Positions 60,164 to 64,000 of a stretch of DNA of 64,000 nt are shown here, piece by piece. The first letter of the stretch is position 1; every line of letters starts with the position of its first letter. Location: the NCBI RefSeq assembly GCF_900115045.1, contig NZ_FOVC01000013.1, forward strand, positions 7,687 to 71,686, given 5' to 3'. The stretch comes from Izhakiella capsodis (GTDB lineage Bacteria > Pseudomonadota > Gammaproteobacteria > Enterobacterales > Enterobacteriaceae). The notes under the pieces were generated by a model. It was given only the letters and a program-made list of their open reading frames with translations. It searched no databases and was not told the origin of the DNA. Position numbers and translations under genes: made by a program.

Positions 60164-61822
60164 ATGTCGACAAAACAAAAAGGCTGGCTGTTACTGCTAT
60201 TTTTTGCGCTTTATTATCTGGTCCCTCTTGAATTTCGCCAACTCTGGCAGCCGGATGAAACCCGTTACGCCGAGATCAGCCGTGAAATGCTGGCCAGTGG
60301 CAACTGGATTGTGCCTCATTTCCTTGACTTGCGTTATTTTGAAAAGCCGATCGCAGGTTACTGGATCAATAACATAAGCCAGCTGATATTCGGCCATAAT
60401 AACTTTGCTGTACGCTTTGGTTCTGTGTTTTCGATTAGCCTTAGCGCAGTGGGGGTTTACTGGCTGGCAGTGCGCATCTGGCAAAACCGGCGCACTGGAT
60501 TGATGGCCGCTGTAATCTATCTTACCACCCTGCTGGTCTACGGCATCGGTAGCTATGCAACGCTTGACCCCATGGTTACCCTGTGGTTGACCGCCGCCAT
60601 GTGTTTTTTCTGGCTGGCGGTGACTACGCCAAGCGGCCGCGTGCGCTTCTCTGCCTGGCTACTGATGGGCCTTGCCTGTGGTATGGGTTTTATGAGCAAA
60701 GGCTTTCTGGCGCTGGCGGTGCCCGTGATAAGCGTGTTGCCCTGGGTGATTGTTCAGAAACGCTGGAAAACGGTGCTAACCTGGGGCTGGCTGGCTATTT
60801 TCAGCGCACTGGCTATTAGCCTGCCTTGGGTTATCGCCATAGCGCGGCGTGAGCCGGACTACTGGCATTACTTTTTCTGGGTTCAGCATATTCAACGTTT
60901 CGCTGAATCAGATGCCCAGCACAAAGCTCCATTCTGGTATTACATACCGCTGTTGTTAATCGGTTCACTGCCTTGGCTGGCCTTGCTACCTGGCGCGCTG
61001 AAACTCGGCTGGAAAGGACGTGAAGGCAACAGTGCGCCTTTCTATCTGCTGGGCTGGATGGTGATGCCATTCCTGTTTTTCAGCATCGCAAAAGGCAAGC
61101 TGCCGACCTATATTCTGCCGTGCTTTGCTCCGCTGGCCATTCTGATGGCGCATTACGCCTGTTCAGCGCTGAGTAAAGGGATTAATGTCTTTAAAGCTAA
61201 CGGCGCCATTAACCTTATTTTTGGCCTCATCTGCATCGTTGCTCTGGTGGTTTTCATGGCGCCCTGGGGCGTTTTAAAACACCCGTTATACGCTCACTAT
61301 GAAATTCCGCAGGTGTTGATAGGGGCGCTGGCATTTGGCGTCTGGGCGCTGATGGGCTGGCTAAGCCTGCTTAATCCCAGCCGTCGCTGGCACTGGGCTG
61401 CAGCCTGTCCACTTGGTGTTGCTCTGCTGTATAACTTTGCTCTACCGCAGCAGATCAGTAGCAAACAGCCGCAGCCGTTTATCACCGCTATCCACAACCG
61501 GCTGGAAAGTAGCCGCTACGTGCTGACCGATTCCGTCGGGGTTGGTGCTGCGCTTGGCTGGGAGCTGAAACGCGCTGATATAAAAATGTACGGTGAAAAA
61601 GGCGAACTGGCTTATGGGTTGGCTTATCCTGACGCACGTGGCGACTTTATCAGTGATTCCGATTTTCCCGCCTGGCTGACAGCCGCACGTATGCAGGGCA
61701 ATGTTTCGCTGGTGCTTCAGCTCAATCGTGAGCAGGACGTAAATAACCTCAGGCTCCCTCATGCCGACTTCACCTGGCGGCAGGGACGTTTAGTGCTGTT
61801 TTACTACCAGAAGCAGCCATGA
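60164..61822 (+). CDS. arnT: Lipid A L-Ara4N transferase ArnT
   Basis: This encodes 552 residues from the ATG at 60164 (MSTKQKGWLLLL); an upstream ATG at 60128 lies inside arnD and would add a non-family extension. It is a GT-C membrane glycosyltransferase that adds L-Ara4N to lipid A phosphates on the periplasmic face, giving resistance to polymyxin and cationic peptides. The catalytic region LWQPDETRYAEISREMLASG and RYFEKPIAGYWINN is intact. About twelve membrane segments fit the sequence. Confidence 0.97.
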   Translation: MSTKQKGWLLLLFFALYYLVPLEFRQLWQPDETRYAEISREMLASGNWIVPHFLDLRYFEKPIAGYWINNISQLIFGHNNFAVRFGSVFSISLSAVGVYWLAVRIWQNRRTGLMAAVIYLTTLLVYGIGSYATLDPMVTLWLTAAMCFFWLAVTTPSGRVRFSAWLLMGLACGMGFMSKGFLALAVPVISVLPWVIVQKRWKTVLTWGWLAIFSALAISLPWVIAIARREPDYWHYFFWVQHIQRFAESDAQHKAPFWYYIPLLLIGSLPWLALLPGALKLGWKGREGNSAPFYLLGWMVMPFLFFSIAKGKLPTYILPCFAPLAILMAHYACSALSKGINVFKANGAINLIFGLICIVALVVFMAPWGVLKHPLYAHYEIPQVLIGALAFGVWALMGWLSLLNPSRRWHWAAACPLGVALLYNFALPQQISSKQPQPFITAIHNRLESSRYVLTDSVGVGAALGWELKRADIKMYGEKGELAYGLAYPDARGDFISDSDFPAWLTAARMQGNVSLVLQLNREQDVNNLRLPHADFTWRQGRLVLFYYQKQP

Positions 61823-62142
61823 GTTATCTGCTATTGGTGCTGGCAAGCCTGCTTAGCTGCGGCGGCCAGCTGTGCCAGAAGCAGGCAGCACACCAAACAA
61901 GACGGGTTGATATTATGCGCTGGCTGATGCTGGCGCTGTTTTTATTGGGCTGTGCGATGCTGGTCTGGTTGCAGGTATTGCAGCGTCTGCCGGTGGGTGT
62001 TGCCTACCCGATGCTCAGCCTTAACTTCATCCTGGTCACGCTGGCCGCCAGGTTGATCTGGCGGGAAGAAATTGATCGACGTCATCAGTTGGGTATTGTG
62101 CTGATTGTTATCGGTATTGTCCTGATGGGAGTCAGTACATGA
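61819..62142 (+). CDS. arnE: Ara4N-lipid flippase subunit ArnE
   Basis: This encodes 107 residues of the small EamA/SMR-like type, with four hydrophobic segments and LPVGVAYPMLSLNFILVTLA. With ArnF it is thought to flip undecaprenyl-phosphate-Ara4N across the inner membrane. It overlaps arnT and arnF by 4 bases each. Confidence 0.95.
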   Translation: MSYLLLVLASLLSCGGQLCQKQAAHQTRRVDIMRWLMLALFLLGCAMLVWLQVLQRLPVGVAYPMLSLNFILVTLAARLIWREEIDRRHQLGIVLIVIGIVLMGVST

Positions 62143-62522
62143 TGGGCTATATTTGGGCCGCCGTCAGCGTGCTGCTGGTCAGCGCGGCGCAGTTGATAAT
62201 GAAATGGGCAATGGTTCAGCTGCCGCCGCTCACATCGCCGCTGCTTTGGATGCATACGGTCCCGCTGACCGGCTTGCCTGTACTGGGACTGCTTGGTGGC
62301 TTGCTGGCATACGCCGCATCGATGCTGTGCTGGTTTGTTGCGCTACGCTATATGCCGCTCAGCCGCGCCTATCCGTTGCTCAGTCTGAGTTACATCCTCG
62401 TCTGGTTAGTGGCACTTTGCCTGCCAGGCTTTCACGATAGTTTCAGCTGGTTGCAGCTGCTGGGCATGGCGGCGATCGTGGTCGGGCTGCTGCTGATTTG
62501 CTCACGGCGGCGGGCAGTCTGA
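62139..62522 (+). CDS. arnF: Ara4N-lipid flippase subunit ArnF
   Basis: This encodes 127 residues, the partner of ArnE, with four membrane segments and the related motif YMPLSRAYPLLSLSYILVWL. It is the last gene of the arn operon. The C-terminus is basic (CSRRRAV). Confidence 0.95.
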   Translation: MMGYIWAAVSVLLVSAAQLIMKWAMVQLPPLTSPLLWMHTVPLTGLPVLGLLGGLLAYAASMLCWFVALRYMPLSRAYPLLSLSYILVWLVALCLPGFHDSFSWLQLLGMAAIVVGLLLICSRRRAV

Positions 62523-63089
62523 GTGCAGATTGTTTGACGATTCGCGGACATTAAACTGAGCAACCAGTGCGGTTGAGGGGCTGTTTTTCAGTATTAGTTT
62601 CATGATCATATTGTGTTTTCTCAATGCTATTCCTGGGTTGTCTTGTGCATTTTCGCTCAGCGGCGGGCGTGTAAGTTGGACCTGTGACGCTGATGTTTTG
62701 ACGGACTGAGCGGAACCACATTTCTTATTCTTGAACACTTCTGGTTCTGGGTGCGCGTTCGGTCCTGATCGGGGCTGAGAAAAGCATTGACGCATTCAGT
62801 CGTTGGGACTGCTCGCGGGCTGAGCGAAGAGGTTACTGGCGTGCTGTTATCGCCATCGCGGCCAAAAAATGCAAGGCTGTGCCGGGCATCGTTGCATTAT
62901 AGTGATAATTTCAGGCTTTATCAGCCAGCTAAAAGACAAAGCTGTATAACCATCTGACCTGCAACAGGTTGATGATAAAGGGTTAGACCCCGCGTGGTAT
63001 ATCTGATTATTGTACAGGATACAGGTATCCGCTTAACGAACAGGAGCCTCACGCGTGTCTTTTCAGGGTCGAATCGATAACAATTCATA
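62523..63089. other. Region between arnF and the recombinase remnant
   Basis: About 570 bases without a gene or a recognisable remnant. Short open frames lack starts and family features. No clear terminator for the arn operon was found. Confidence 0.4.
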
Positions 63090-63552
63090 ATGGCCGTTTA
63101 TAGTAACGCAGTTTCACCCCTTAATATTACTGACGAGCAGGCAGAAACCATACAAGCGGCGTTGGCATGCGGGGAAGCCCTTATAGTACGTTATTTTCCG
63201 CTTCCCTGATGGAGCCCAGATAGACCGTCTGACCCGTCTGAGTAACAGCGACTGGATGGCGCTGAAAAAGCAGATCGAGCAACACGAGCTGCGGATTGCC
63301 AGCCTGGAGGTGTCCACCTCATGGCAAGCCGTGTCAGATAGAGACCCTTCGCGGGTTGCCCCGATCACCCGTGCAGTCATCACCGCCATCAATACCATGC
63401 TTATCGATCTGACGGCCGCAATGTCGCATAAGGACTGGCTAAGCCATCACCAACGGCAAAAACAAGGTATCAGACGCGCACATACGCTGGGGAACTTTCG
63501 GGGCAAACAGGCAGATCAGAAACGGCAGCAGAAGGTTATGTATTACCGGTAG
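63090..63552 (+). pseudogene. Serine recombinase (resolvase) remnant
   Basis: The first frame, from the ATG at 63090, reads MAVYSNAVSPLNITDEQAET and ends in TGA near 63209. The sequence then continues in another frame as AQIDRLTRLSNSDWMALKKQ, ASLEVSTSWQ, LIDLTAAMSHKDWLS and GNFRGKQADQKRQQK to 63552. This order matches the resolvase/invertase family. The catalytic serine is replaced (YSNAVSPL where YxRVS is usual) and the central part is deleted. It is inactive. Confidence 0.75.
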
Positions 63553-63721
63553 GTAAAAAACTCAGCATCGGCAAATCCGCAGACGCCACAGGTTACAGTC
63601 TATTCAAAAAATGCCGTATTCAGGCACTCAACAGAAATAAAGTTGTTTACTGACAGAAAATTTTTTTGATGATGGTAAACAGGGGTTTTAACAGCCAGTT
63701 ATGGATCAAGAAAGGGATTAT

Positions 63722-64000
63722 ATGCCACCTGTTAACCCACTCCCCCCCACCTCATCAACCAAATTATCCCGGGTATACCAGGATAGTTCGAACCCGGAAG
63801 ACCCGGATATCTGGTTTGACACCATCGACCAGGTTGAAATGGAAGAGACCTGGTTTGACGCATGCGAAGAGCATCAGGCTGAGCCGTCATCTTCTGCCGG
63901 AGAAACGGCGGATTTGCGGGTTCCGTTCACGGAAGACTGCCGCCGGGGTATTCAGCAGCTTGTCCGTACTCTTGGGGAATACGGGGAGAATAAAATGCTT
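63722..64000 (+). CDS. Unidentified protein, cut by the window end
   Basis: An ATG at 63722 with AGAAAGGGA upstream opens 93 codons without a stop to the end of the window. It starts MPPVNPLPPTSSTKLSRVYQ, which is Pro/Ser-rich, then has the acidic, Trp-containing pair DIWFDTIDQVEMEETWFDAC. No family is recognised. The N-terminal composition is compatible with a secreted effector, but that is a guess. Confidence 0.5.
   Translation, partial: MPPVNPLPPTSSTKLSRVYQDSSNPEDPDIWFDTIDQVEMEETWFDACEEHQAEPSSSAGETADLRVPFTEDCRRGIQQLVRTLGEYGENKML

Overview
The window reads as an enterobacterial chromosome, most likely an Erwinia/Pantoea-type member of the Enterobacterales. The housekeeping genes (yibL, mtlR-mtlD-mtlA, yiaF, yiaG, glyS-glyQ, arnBCADTEF) look like E. 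coli orthologues. In E. coli K-12, yiaG and glyS lie close together with cspA between them (recalled, not computed). Here they are separated by about 37 kb of visibly AT-rich DNA holding a complete Inv/Mxi-Spa (SPI-1 class) type III secretion system. The genus call is inference from gene content.

Layout. 1-3.8 kb: a small winged-helix regulator, then a three-gene leftward operon (LuxR-type regulator, lipoprotein, coiled-coil FKBP isomerase). 4.1-8.7 kb: yibL and the mannitol operon, with four CRP-like sites upstream of mtlA and an intrinsic terminator between mtlA and mtlD. 8.8-10.4 kb: yiaF and yiaG. 10.4-16.5 kb: a decayed left flank with a possible transposase scrap, a large toxin-like gene broken into fragments whose last part looks like a mono-ADP-ribosyltransferase, and a damaged IS200/IS605 element. 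16.8-21.2 kb (minus strand): prgHIJK-orgABC plus a 59-codon hydrophobic gene overlapping the end of orgC. 21.2-22.65 kb: a divergent regulatory region with no hilA-like gene. 22.65-44.1 kb (plus strand): invF-invG-invE-invA-invB-invC-spaM-spaN-spaO-spaP-spaQ-spaR-spaS-sicA-sipB-sipC-sipD, then a 952-residue protein in the sipA slot and the acyl carrier iacP. 44.6-47.5 kb: a 963-residue protein with 108-residue tandem repeats. 47.8-48.0 kb: an IS3-family scrap at the right edge. 48.1-51.1 kb: glyS-glyQ. 51.6-54.8 kb: a TonB-dependent receptor with a Fur-box-like site, then two decaying genes. 55.2-62.5 kb: the complete arn operon for L-Ara4N modification of lipid A. 63.1-64 kb: a broken serine recombinase and an open reading frame running off the window.

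How it works together. PrgH/PrgK/InvG make the basal rings, SpaPQRS/InvA the export gate, InvC/OrgB/OrgA/SpaO/SpaM the cytoplasmic ATPase and sorting complex, PrgI/PrgJ the needle and inner rod, SpaN the needle-length switch, InvE the gatekeeper, SipB/C/D the translocon with SicA as chaperone, and InvF the activator. The most notable points are: (i) spaM is interrupted at a run of ten A, and one extra base restores a C-terminus of the expected length, the arrangement reported for Shigella spa13 transcriptional slippage; (ii) the protein in the sipA slot carries OTU-protease motifs in the order His-Tyr then Asp-Gly-Asn-Cys, which suggests a circularly permuted OTU deubiquitinase effector; (iii) the 963-residue repeat protein is a candidate secreted substrate of unknown function; (iv) spaO has an internal Shine-Dalgarno and in-frame TTG suited to making a separate C-terminal SpaO product; (v) the apparatus genes are otherwise intact while the flanking toxin is decayed.
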